Source: Candidatus Portnoyibacteriota bacterium (GTDB taxonomy: Bacteria; Patescibacteriota; Minisyncoccia; Portnoybacterales; GWB1-42-6). From it: DNA of 7,553 bases. The DNA lies in assembly GCA_028717445.1 (NCBI GenBank), contig JAQUNU010000032.1, forward strand, positions 1-7,553. The letters are read 5' to 3'. The notes beneath the pieces were generated by a model that saw only the letters and a program-made list of their open reading frames with translations, did no database searches and had not been told where the DNA came from. The first letter of the stretch is position 1, and each line of letters opens with the position of its first letter. A program made the position numbers and the translations under genes. This document shows, piece by piece, positions 1 to 5,692 of the stretch.

Positions 1-2
1 AT

Positions 3-1091
3 TCCAAATTTAATCCAAAAACGAAAAACGGTCGTCCGTTGGCCTACACTCCGGGCGTGGCGGCGGTTTGTCGTTTGATAGCCAAAGACAAAACCGCAAT
101 CTTTACTTATACCGGCAAAGCAAACACCGTGGCCGTGGTCACTGACGGTTCGGCTGTTCTGGGCCTGGGCAATATCGGGCCGGAAGCAGCCATGCCGGTC
201 ATGGAGGGCAAGGCAATCTTATTTAAAGAATTCGGCGGCGTGGACGCTTTCCCGATTTGTCTGGACACTCAAGATACGGGAAAGATAATTGAAACAGTTA
301 AATTGATCGCCCCTGGGTTCGGCGGCATAAATCTGGAGGACATTTCGGCGCCGCGCTGTTTTGAAATCGAAGAGCGGCTCAAAAAAGAACTAGACATTCC
401 GGTTTTCCATGATGATCAGCATGGCACGGCCATTGTCACCTTGGCCGCGCTTTTTAATGCTTTAAAGATTGTTAATAAAAAAATTGAGGAAATAAAAGTG
501 GTCATCAATGGCGCCGGAGCCGCGGCATTGGCCGTGGCTAAAATTTTCATGACAGCGGGGGTTTGCCGAGAAAATATGATTATTCTGGATAGTGTTGGCA
601 CGCTTTTTCAGGGTCGGCCGGGCATGAATCCATATAAAGAAAAAATGGCGCTTATTACCAATCCCAAAAAGCTCGAAGGTCGGCTTGAAGCGGTTCTGTC
701 GGGCGCGGATGTTTTTGTCGGCGTTTCGGTGGCCAATGTTTTGAAGCCCGAATGGGTCAGCCAGATGGCCGACAACCCGATTGTCTTCGCTATGGCCAAT
801 CCTGATCCTGAAATAAGAATCGAAGATGCTAAAAAAACAAAGATCGCGGTTTTCGGCGCCGGCCGCTCCGATTGTCCGAACCAAATCAACAACGTCTTGG
901 CGTTTCCTGGAATTTTCCGGGGGGCGCTTGATTGCCGCGCCAAAATAACCGAAGAAATGAAACTGGCCGCGGCCAAAGCGATCGCTTCCCTGATCTCTAA
1001 AAAAGAATTATCAAAAGATTATATTATCCCTCATGTTTTTGACCGAAGAGTTGCCAAGAAGGTGGCGCAGGCGGTCAAGAAAGCCTGCTGA
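3..1091 (+). CDS. NAD(P)-dependent malic enzyme, oxaloacetate-decarboxylating (5' end missing)
   Basis: Malic enzyme oxidatively decarboxylates malate to pyruvate and CO2 in the cytoplasm, reducing NAD or NADP. The frame is open from the first bases, so the gene begins before the window; the TTG at 39 is an internal Leu, not a start. Of 362 visible residues, Tyr15 in LAYTPGVA fits the catalytic Tyr, and Lys75 in LFKEFGGVDAFPI the catalytic Lys. Glu112-Asp113 (NLEDI) and Asp137 in FHDDQHGTA fit the metal ligands. GAGAAA near 170 is the Rossmann dinucleotide loop, and GRSDCPNQINN followed by FPGIFRGALD is the family's C-terminal signature. The length fits the short bacterial form (about 400 residues), so roughly 30-50 residues are missing. 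Cofactor choice between NAD and NADP cannot be read safely. The gene ends in TGA and is followed by a palindromic repeat, with no clear terminator. Confidence 0.95.
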   Translation, partial: SKFNPKTKNGRPLAYTPGVAAVCRLIAKDKTAIFTYTGKANTVAVVTDGSAVLGLGNIGPEAAMPVMEGKAILFKEFGGVDAFPICLDTQDTGKIIETVKLIAPGFGGINLEDISAPRCFEIEERLKKELDIPVFHDDQHGTAIVTLAALFNALKIVNKKIEEIKVVINGAGAAALAVAKIFMTAGVCRENMIILDSVGTLFQGRPGMNPYKEKMALITNPKKLEGRLEAVLSGADVFVGVSVANVLKPEWVSQMADNPIVFAMANPDPEIRIEDAKKTKIAVFGAGRSDCPNQINNVLAFPGIFRGALDCRAKITEEMKLAAAKAIASLISKKELSKDYIIPHVFDRRVAKKVAQAVKKAC

Positions 1092-1094
1092 CAT

Positions 1095-1244
1095 AAATCC
1101 GCGTAAATCCGAAATCTAAAAGCACGAAATCCGAAACAATACCAAAATTCCAATTCTCAAAATTCAAAACGGATCCGTTTCAAAAATTTTATGTTTTGAT
1201 TATTGGAATTTGTTTCGAATTTCGAATTTCGATATTCGAATTTT
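1095..1244. repeat. Imperfect palindromic intergenic repeat, MITE-like
   Basis: This AT-rich block fills nearly the whole gap between the malic enzyme gene and lgt. The left side carries AAATCCG three times (1095, 1105, 1127); the right side carries tandem TTCGAAT-type units (1213-1240). The two sides are imperfect inverted copies: 1126-1137 pairs with 1212-1223 with one mismatch, 1146-1154 (AATTCCAAT) pairs with 1202-1210, and 1164-1170 (TCAAAAC) pairs with 1193-1199. At the centre is a perfect 14-bp palindrome, AAACGGATCCGTTT (1167-1180). The whole can fold into one long cruciform or RNA hairpin. No protein is encoded. It looks like a dispersed non-autonomous palindromic element; dispersal cannot be shown from one copy. 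Confidence 0.7.
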
Positions 1245-1247
1245 CTA

Positions 1248-2006
1248 GTGATTCCTTACTATTCTTTTGAATCTTTTCAGATTGGCATTTTTAAATTCTA
1301 TGTCTGGGGGTCTTTTCTTTCGCTGGCGCTTCTGGTTGGAATGATCTGTGTTTTTGCTTGCACCCAAAAAATCGGCTGGCCGAAAATAAAAACCGTCAAT
1401 TTGATTTTATCCATTTATATCGGCGCCCTTTTGGGCGCGCGTTTTTTTTATTTTCTTCAGCCTGGAATAAAAGCATCTTGGCGTCTTTTTTTTGATTTTA
1501 ACCAAGGCGGCCTGACATTTTATGGCGGCCTTTTCGGCGGAATTCTCGCCGGGTGGTTTTATTTAAAAAAGCAGGGGAATTGGCCTAAGTTGCTCGATGT
1601 TTTTGCCCCGATTGTTTTATTTTCTTTGGCCATCGGCCGCGTGGGCTGCTTCTTGATAAACGACCACCAGGGCGCGGAAACGCATTTTTCTTGGGCTATT
1701 CGTTGGCCGGACGGGACACTGCGCCATCCCGTGGCTTTGTATCTTATTATTTTTGATCTGCTGCTTTTTATTTTTTTGCATTTCTATGCAAAAAGAGCCA
1801 AATGGCCCGGGCAAGTTTTTTGGCTGTTTCTTTTTATTTATTCTTTGGGCAGGTTTTTTCTTGATTTCATGCGCGAGCCGTCCGTTGATCCGCGTTATTT
1901 CAACCTGGCCGCGAGTCAATGGATATCGCTGGTTTTATTGACGCTTTCGGTTTCTTACCTTATTTTAAAAAAAGGAAAAATAAGGACAGGCATCAGTTCT
2001 TTTTGA
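1248..2006 (+). CDS. lgt: Prolipoprotein diacylglyceryl transferase (Lgt)
   Basis: Lgt is a multi-pass inner-membrane enzyme. It moves diacylglycerol from phosphatidylglycerol onto the lipobox Cys of prolipoproteins, the first step of lipoprotein maturation. The protein has 252 residues and about seven hydrophobic segments. Family landmarks are IPYYSFESFQIG at the N-terminus, GGLTFYGGLFGG (88-99), GRVGCFLINDHQG (130-142) with Arg131 matching essential Arg143 of E. coli Lgt, RHPVALY (159-165), and GRFFLDFMREP (201-211). Tyr92 stands where E. coli has His103; other Lgt proteins also have Tyr there. I chose GTG at 1248 because it gives the usual N-terminus; the longer frame from TTG 1203 would translate the flanking repeat. 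No convincing Shine-Dalgarno precedes GTG, so the exact start is less certain than the identity. A strong Shine-Dalgarno for the next frame lies 8 bp after the stop, suggesting co-transcription. Confidence 0.94.
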   Translation: MIPYYSFESFQIGIFKFYVWGSFLSLALLVGMICVFACTQKIGWPKIKTVNLILSIYIGALLGARFFYFLQPGIKASWRLFFDFNQGGLTFYGGLFGGILAGWFYLKKQGNWPKLLDVFAPIVLFSLAIGRVGCFLINDHQGAETHFSWAIRWPDGTLRHPVALYLIIFDLLLFIFLHFYAKRAKWPGQVFWLFLFIYSLGRFFLDFMREPSVDPRYFNLAASQWISLVLLTLSVSYLILKKGKIRTGISSF

Positions 2007-2029
2007 CTTTGAGGAAGGAGGCGGGATGG

Positions 2030-2260
2030 ATGGATGTTAAAATTTCGATTGGGGTCGGTCTTTTGCTCGCTTTGTTTTTTCTGCTTGAGCGAGAAAAACA
2101 CAGAAATTACCATTCGGGAAGGCGTCGGTATTTCGGACATCTTTTTTTCTTTTTTCTCTCAGCAATCTGCGGCATTTGTTTTTTATTGTGAAGAAGTTTG
2201 CCGATCGAGCTATTCATGCCTAAATTTTATGGGCGTAAATCGCAAGATTTCTTTGCAGGT
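2030..2260 (+). pseudogene. Broken small reading frame after lgt; possible MltG-like N-terminal remnant
   Basis: A near-ideal Shine-Dalgarno, AAGGAGG at 2015-2021, sits 8 nt before ATG 2030, so translation very likely starts here. The frame gives a membrane anchor (MDVKISIGVGLLLALFFLLE) but stops at 2189-2191 after 53 residues. Dropping one A from the A5 run near 2094 joins the anchor to the next frame, which reads TEITIREGVGISDI and then AFVFY. That resembles the start of endolytic transglycosylase MltG/YceG: a membrane anchor followed by an 'IxxGxGxxxI ... F' motif. The rest of MltG is not in the window, because rmuC begins at 2362. What is seen is the ribosome binding site, the anchor and the frame break. 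The MltG link is a weak inference from a short motif. An alternative is a genuine 53-residue membrane peptide co-expressed with lgt. Confidence 0.35.
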
Positions 2261-2277
2261 GTCGAAACGCCTGTTTT

Positions 2278-2319
2278 TTTGCGCCCAAAAGCCCATGATC
2301 GTGGGCTTTTGGGCGCAAA
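2278..2319. repeat. Perfect 18-bp inverted repeat with 6-nt loop
   Basis: The left arm TTTGCGCCCAAAAGCCCA (2278-2295) and the right arm (2302-2319) are exact reverse complements around the loop TGATCG. The stem is GC-rich in two blocks and would be very stable in RNA. A T run lies before it (2274-2280) on the + strand, and no T run follows on either strand, so it is not a textbook intrinsic terminator. It lies between the broken frame after lgt and the rmuC promoter. It may be a transcription barrier, an RNA end-protecting hairpin or a protein-binding site. Confidence 0.75.
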
Positions 2320-2326
2320 GAGACAT

Positions 2327-2355
2327 TTGTCGGATCTTTTTAAAAATGATAGACT
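2327..2355 (+). promoter_or_regulatory. Predicted sigma70-type promoter for rmuC
   Basis: TTGTCG (2327-2332) is separated by 17 nt from TAGACT (2350-2355). The predicted start is about 7 nt further on, at or next to the rmuC ATG (2362). The transcript would then be leaderless or nearly so, which agrees with the lack of a Shine-Dalgarno before rmuC. The -10 is only a fair match, so confidence is moderate. Confidence 0.45.
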
Positions 2356-2361
2356 GTTTTT

Positions 2362-3447
2362 ATGAGTCAGAATTTATTGATTATTCTATTATTTGCCGCT
2401 TTTGCCGCCGTCGGCGTGCTGGTTTATGTTTTGTTAAAAAAGCAGCGGGAACCGGCAAAAGACAGCAGCCAGGACCAAGCGATTTTGATGATTCAGGACC
2501 AGTTGAAAGAAATGCGCTCGACGCTGCAGAATTTCGGCAGTCAGGTGGACAATAAAATGGGTGCTTCGGCCAAAATGATGCAGGAACAGTTTTTTCAGAG
2601 TACAAAAATTATCAAAGACGTCACTGAACGTTTAACCAAATTAGACGAAACTAACCGGCAAGTCGTTGATTTCGCGGACCAGCTGCAAAATCTGCAGGAT
2701 ATTTTGAAAAATCCCAAGCATCGCGGAATTTTAGGCGAATATTATCTGGAAACCGTTTTAAAAAATGTTCTGCCGCCAAAAAGTTTCCAGATGCAATATG
2801 CTTTTAAGAATGGAGAAATCGTTGACGCCGTGGTTTTCGTGAAAGAAAAAATAATTCCGATTGATTCAAAGTTTTCGTTAGAAAACTATAATCGTATTAT
2901 TCAGGAAACGGATCCGGAAAGAAAAGTTGAGCTGGAAAAACAATTTAAAATTGATCTAAAAAATCGAATAGATGAAACTTCAAAATACATCCGGCCGGCC
3001 GAGAACACGATGGATTTTGCTTTTATGTTTATTCCGGCCGAGGGCGTTTATTACGATTTGCTCATCAATCAAGTTGGCGCGATTAAAGTGAACACGCGCG
3101 ACCTGATCGAATATGCCTTTAAGGAAAAGCACGTTATTATTGTTTCGCCAACTTCCTTTCTGGCTTATTTGCAAACCGTGCTTCAGGGATTGCGCGCTTT
3201 ACAGATCGAAGAATCAGCCAAAGAAATCAGAAAATATGTCGAATCTCTGCAAAAACACCTTTTGAGCTACGATGAATATTTAAATAAGCTCGGCAATAAT
3301 CTTGAAACGACAGTGAATATGTACAACCGCGCGTACAAGGAATTTGGAAAAATAGACAAAGATGTTGTAAAAATCACCGGCCGCGCGGAAAAGATCGAGC
3401 CGCTGGCAATTGAGAGGCCGATTCGGGAAGATACAGAGGAGGAGTAA
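2362..3447 (+). CDS. rmuC: RmuC family protein
   Basis: RmuC proteins are thought to limit DNA inversions or recombination at repeats and carry a nuclease-like fold; the biochemical role is poorly defined. The protein has 361 residues. A single N-terminal membrane segment (about 4-25) is followed by a long charged coiled-coil stretch (about 37-115). The conserved RmuC core then shows RGILGEYYLE (121-130), DAVVFVKEKIIPIDSKFSL (155-173) and FMFIPAEGVY (221-230). The C-terminus is again helical and ends in acidic residues. This order is the usual one for the family, so the protein appears intact. The start is ATG 2362: it gives the membrane anchor immediately, and a promoter-like pair lies just upstream. 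There is no Shine-Dalgarno. The ATG overlaps the TGA of a 49-codon frame beginning at 2216, which could mean translational coupling if that frame is real. The next gene starts 11 bp after the stop, so the two are probably co-transcribed. Confidence 0.93.
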   Translation: MSQNLLIILLFAAFAAVGVLVYVLLKKQREPAKDSSQDQAILMIQDQLKEMRSTLQNFGSQVDNKMGASAKMMQEQFFQSTKIIKDVTERLTKLDETNRQVVDFADQLQNLQDILKNPKHRGILGEYYLETVLKNVLPPKSFQMQYAFKNGEIVDAVVFVKEKIIPIDSKFSLENYNRIIQETDPERKVELEKQFKIDLKNRIDETSKYIRPAENTMDFAFMFIPAEGVYYDLLINQVGAIKVNTRDLIEYAFKEKHVIIVSPTSFLAYLQTVLQGLRALQIEESAKEIRKYVESLQKHLLSYDEYLNKLGNNLETTVNMYNRAYKEFGKIDKDVVKITGRAEKIEPLAIERPIREDTEEE

Positions 3448-3458
3448 AAATTTTTCCT

Positions 3459-4505
3459 ATGATGTATTTTCAGCCGTTTATTCTTGCTTTTTTGGTCGGC
3501 GGCTGTCTGACCGCTTTAGCAATTTGCCTCGGCGGCAGATTTTTTAAGTGGCCCCAAAGGATAAGGGATGTTCATTGTGGCAATGTGCCCCGGCTCGGGG
3601 GTCTGGCCTTAATCGCTGCTTTCTGGCTGGCGGTTTTTTTTGACAAAAATTTGGTGATCGATAAGCCGCTTTGGGGATTGCTTGCCGCCTCGGCGGTCAT
3701 TTTTATTTTCGGCCTATGGGATGATTTGAAAAATCTGCGTCCATTTTGGCAATTGGCTGTCCAGATTTTTTCTGGCACGATCATTATCGCTTCGGGCGTG
3801 GCCATTGATTATGTCCGCAGCCCTTTTGGCGGAGTTATCCGTTTGGACCAGTGGCAGTTCGCTTTGGCAGGCGATCACTATAATATCCTCGGCAGCCTTT
3901 TTATCGTTATCTGGATAGTTCTGCTCATTAATGCAGTCAATTGGCTTGACGGTTTGGACGGTTTGGCCGGGGGAGTGTCGCTGATTGGATTTTTAACCAT
4001 CTTTTTTTTGAGCGTTTCGCCGACTATTAATCAGCCGCCGATCGCGATTCTGGCGATGATTATGACGGGCGGGCTTTTGGGCTTTTTAATATTCAATTTT
4101 CCCAGGTGCGGCAAAAGCCTGATTTTTTTAGGAACTTCGGGAAGTATGTTCGTGGGTTTTATGCTCGGCTCTTTGAGCGTTTATTCGGGAAGCAAAGTGG
4201 CGACCGCTTCTTTGGTTTTGGGCGTGGCGATCCTGGACACTGTTTTTGTCGTCTGGCAAAGGCTGAAAAGCAAAAACCCTATTTGGCAAGCGGACAGGCA
4301 GCACCTTCATCATAGGCTGCTGGATTGCGGTTTTTCCAAGCGGCAGATAACCCTGTTTTATTGGGCGCTGGCTGTTTTTTTTGCGTTTGTAGCTATGATT
4401 TCTGGTGCTCAAGCCAAGCTCCTTGCATTTTTCGCGCTTTGTGGTATAATGATTTTATTAATCTTATACGTAAACGCACGTTCTTCGGGTAAGCGATTGG
4501 AGTGA
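3459..4505 (+). CDS. WecA/TagO-type polyprenyl-phosphate sugar-1-phosphate transferase (glycosyltransferase family 4)
   Basis: Members are multi-pass membrane enzymes. They join a UDP-sugar (often UDP-GlcNAc) to undecaprenyl phosphate, starting a cell-surface glycan. The protein has 348 residues with about ten or eleven hydrophobic segments. Landmarks in order are VPRLGGLA (43-50), the Asp pair GLWDDL (85-90), NAVNWLDGLDGLAGG (158-172), and HLHHRLL (282-288), typical of WecA/TagO rather than MraY. One key site differs: the usual GD(S/A)GS loop reads GTSGS (225-229), so Thr226 replaces an Asp that is metal-binding and essential in MraY. The codon is ACT, two changes from GAT. Activity, or the metal site, may therefore be altered. 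The start is ATG 3459 or 3462; a purine-rich GAGGAGG lies at 3436-3442, within the end of rmuC and rather far upstream. The promoter for rplU lies within its last 30 codons. The sugar cannot be told from sequence. Confidence 0.92.
   Translation: MMYFQPFILAFLVGGCLTALAICLGGRFFKWPQRIRDVHCGNVPRLGGLALIAAFWLAVFFDKNLVIDKPLWGLLAASAVIFIFGLWDDLKNLRPFWQLAVQIFSGTIIIASGVAIDYVRSPFGGVIRLDQWQFALAGDHYNILGSLFIVIWIVLLINAVNWLDGLDGLAGGVSLIGFLTIFFLSVSPTINQPPIAILAMIMTGGLLGFLIFNFPRCGKSLIFLGTSGSMFVGFMLGSLSVYSGSKVATASLVLGVAILDTVFVVWQRLKSKNPIWQADRQHLHHRLLDCGFSKRQITLFYWALAVFFAFVAMISGAQAKLLAFFALCGIMILLILYVNARSSGKRLE
4423..4450 (+). promoter_or_regulatory. Predicted strong extended -10 promoter for rplU
   Basis: TTGCAT (4423-4428), a 16-nt spacer and a perfect TATAAT (4445-4450) preceded by TGG (extended -10 form) lie inside the 3' end of the transferase gene. 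The predicted start near 4457 leaves a leader of about 94 nt before the rplU ATG. This is the best sigma70-like match I found by eye in the window. It would let the ribosomal protein gene be expressed independently of rmuC and the transferase. Confidence 0.65.
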
Positions 4506-4550
4506 AAAAAGAGAAATTTCCTCGTCTCCCCCTGAGAATAAAGTCAAAAT

Positions 4551-4865
4551 ATGGAATTTGCTGTGATCAAAACCGGCGGAAAGCAATATAAAGTTTCCAT
4601 TGGTCAGAAAGTAAAAATCGAAAAATTAGACGCTAAAGAGGGGGAGGGCGTTATTTTTGACGAGGTCTTAATCGCTGGAAATGATAAAAATATTAAGATT
4701 GGTCAACCCAAAATCGAGAACGGAAAAGTTGAAGCAAAAGTCATCGAGCAGGGCAGGGCTGACAAAGTGACTATTTTTAAGTATAAGGCAAAGAAAAGAT
4801 ATAGCGTGAAGCGAGGGCATAAACAACCGTTCACGCTTGTAGAAATCTCAAAGATAAATGCGTAA
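4551..4865 (+). CDS. rplU: 50S ribosomal protein L21
   Basis: L21 binds 23S rRNA in the large ribosomal subunit, helped by L20. The 104-residue product has the standard length and signatures: EFAVIKTGGKQYKVSIGQKVKIEKL at the N-terminus, FDEVLIAG in the middle, and the basic C-terminal block KVTIFKYKAKKRYSVKRGHKQPFTLVEI. It starts at ATG 4551, with no clear Shine-Dalgarno directly upstream. Its likely promoter is at 4423-4450, giving a leader of about 94 nt that could hold control elements, though I could not identify a known L21 leader. In most bacteria rpmA (L27) follows closely; here the next sequence is non-coding and structured, and transcription probably ends at the hairpin at 5004-5037. 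So rplU appears to be the last gene of its unit. Confidence 0.97.
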   Translation: MEFAVIKTGGKQYKVSIGQKVKIEKLDAKEGEGVIFDEVLIAGNDKNIKIGQPKIENGKVEAKVIEQGRADKVTIFKYKAKKRYSVKRGHKQPFTLVEISKINA

Positions 4866-4878
4866 ATTATTTGTTTTT

Positions 4879-4995
4879 TGCGGCCAACACAAATAAAATT
4901 ATTTGGGCCGCATACGCGCGGTTGATACGTTTAGTTGGGTTACTCCGCACCAAAGTGATGCGGGTTACTCGTCTTAACGCTCAAACAGCCGCGCG
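4879..4995. other. Structured non-coding element between rplU and recR
   Basis: I find no credible gene here, but nested inverted repeats are dense. Stem A pairs TGCGGCC (4879-4885) with GGCCGCA (4906-4912). Stem B pairs CGCGCGGTTG (4915-4924) with CAGCCGCGCG (4986-4995), ten pairs with one G-U. Inside B, stem C pairs CCGCA (4945-4949) with TGCGG (4959-4963). Stem C overlaps two exact direct repeats, GGGTTACTC (4937-4945 and 4962-4970). The G-U pair and the nested stems suit a folded RNA, a palindromic repeat of the REP type, or part of the rplU 3' UTR. I cannot assign it to a known RNA class; there is no tRNA-like end. Confidence 0.5.
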
Positions 4996-5003
4996 AGAAT
5001 TAA

Positions 5004-5037
5004 AAAAGGGCTCTTTCTATTCAGCGAGAGCCCTTTT
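5004..5037. terminator. Bidirectional intrinsic terminator between rplU and recR
   Basis: AAAAGGGCTCT (5004-5014) and AGAGCCCTTTT (5027-5037) form an 11-bp stem around a 12-nt loop. A T run follows on the + strand (5034 on), and the A run at 5002-5007 supplies one on the - strand. It lies directly after the recR stop (5039-5041) and downstream of rplU, so it serves both converging units. Confidence 0.88.
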
Positions 5038-5038
5038 C

Positions 5039-5629
5039 TTATTTCCTGTTTCTTAGCGCATTTATCAGTGTTGTTTCGTCAGTGTATTCCAGATCTCCGC
5101 CAGCGGATAATCCGCGGGCGAGGCGGGTGATCCGGGCGCCAAGCGGTTTTAAAACTCTTTCCAGATATAAGGATGTGGCGTCGCCTTCGACAGTGGGATT
5201 AAAAGCCAGAATAATCTCGACATCATTGCCGAGTTTTTTTATTCTTTCGAGCAATTCTTTGATTTTTAATTTATTCGGTGTCAACCCTTCGGTCGGCGAG
5301 ATTAGCCCGCCGAGAACATGGTATAGTCCGGAAAATTGGCGCGTGCGCTCAAACGGAATGATATCTAAGATGTCTTCAACAACACAGACAATTTTCGGGT
5401 CGCGCTTTTTATCCGCGCAAATGGAGCAGAGTGTGTCACTCGTCAGATTAAAGCAATTTTGGCAAACTTTAGTTTTTGTTTTTAGTTCAATCAGCGCCCT
5501 GGCAAAGCGGTTTAATTCTTCATCCGGTCGGCTCAAAAGAAAAAATGCCAGGCGCGTGGCCGCGCGTTGGCCGATGCCGGGCAGGGATGCAAAATGGTCA
5601 ATTAAATTTTTGATCGATTGAGGTAGCAT
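5039..5629 (-). CDS. recR: Recombination mediator protein RecR
   Basis: RecR acts with RecO (and RecF) to load RecA on SSB-coated single-stranded gaps during recombinational repair. From ATG at 5629 the product is 196 residues, the usual length. It shows the helix-hairpin-helix LPGIGQRAATRLAFFLL (about 16-32) and a four-Cys zinc finger, CQNC ... CSIC (56-71). A Toprim domain follows with VCVVED and ILAFNPTVEGDATSLYL (about 81-156), then the C-terminal signature GGDLEYTDETTL (177-188). I chose ATG 5629 because MLPQSIKNLIDHF matches the start of Firmicutes-type RecR. TTG at 5641, in frame and four codons earlier, is better spaced from the purine-rich GGGAGAG and remains possible. It follows dnaB by about 50-60 bp on the same strand, so the two are probably co-transcribed, and it ends at the bidirectional terminator. 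Confidence 0.96.
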   Translation of the reverse strand: MLPQSIKNLIDHFASLPGIGQRAATRLAFFLLSRPDEELNRFARALIELKTKTKVCQNCFNLTSDTLCSICADKKRDPKIVCVVEDILDIIPFERTRQFSGLYHVLGGLISPTEGLTPNKLKIKELLERIKKLGNDVEIILAFNPTVEGDATSLYLERVLKPLGARITRLARGLSAGGDLEYTDETTLINALRNRK

Positions 5630-5692
5630 TTCAAAAAGCAAAACAATTCTCTCTCCCTTTTTTATGGAAAAAAGAGGATTTAAAAGCTGGCT

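Noticed and set aside
39..41. TTG as start codon of the malic enzyme gene
   Set aside because: The frame continues open to the window edge with plausible malic-enzyme residues (NPKTKNGRPLAYTPG), so this TTG is an internal Leu and the gene is cut at its 5' end.
1203..1247. TTG 1203 as start of lgt
   Set aside because: The extra 15 residues (EFVSNFEFRYSNF) are translated palindromic repeat, while GTG 1248 gives the normal Lgt N-terminus.
2278..2319. Intrinsic terminator for the lgt unit
   Set aside because: The stem is excellent, but no T run follows it on either strand; kept as an inverted repeat of unknown role.
2034..2555. 173-codon + strand frame overlapping the start of rmuC
   Set aside because: Its last third overlaps rmuC in another frame and is Cys/Arg-rich shadow translation; only its early part (to about 2260) may be remnant coding.
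4879..5000. tRNA or CRISPR array in the rplU-recR gap
   Set aside because: No cloverleaf with T-loop and acceptor end can be drawn, and the two GGGTTACTC repeats are too short and too few for a CRISPR array.
4871..5056. 61-codon + strand frame after rplU
   Set aside because: It translates the stems and the terminator hairpin, has no Shine-Dalgarno and resembles no protein family I know.
5082..5621. 179-codon + strand frame opposite recR
   Set aside because: recR on the - strand carries every family motif; this is its antisense shadow. The same holds for the + strand frames opposite dnaB (6056-6671) and the - strand frames opposite the malic enzyme gene.
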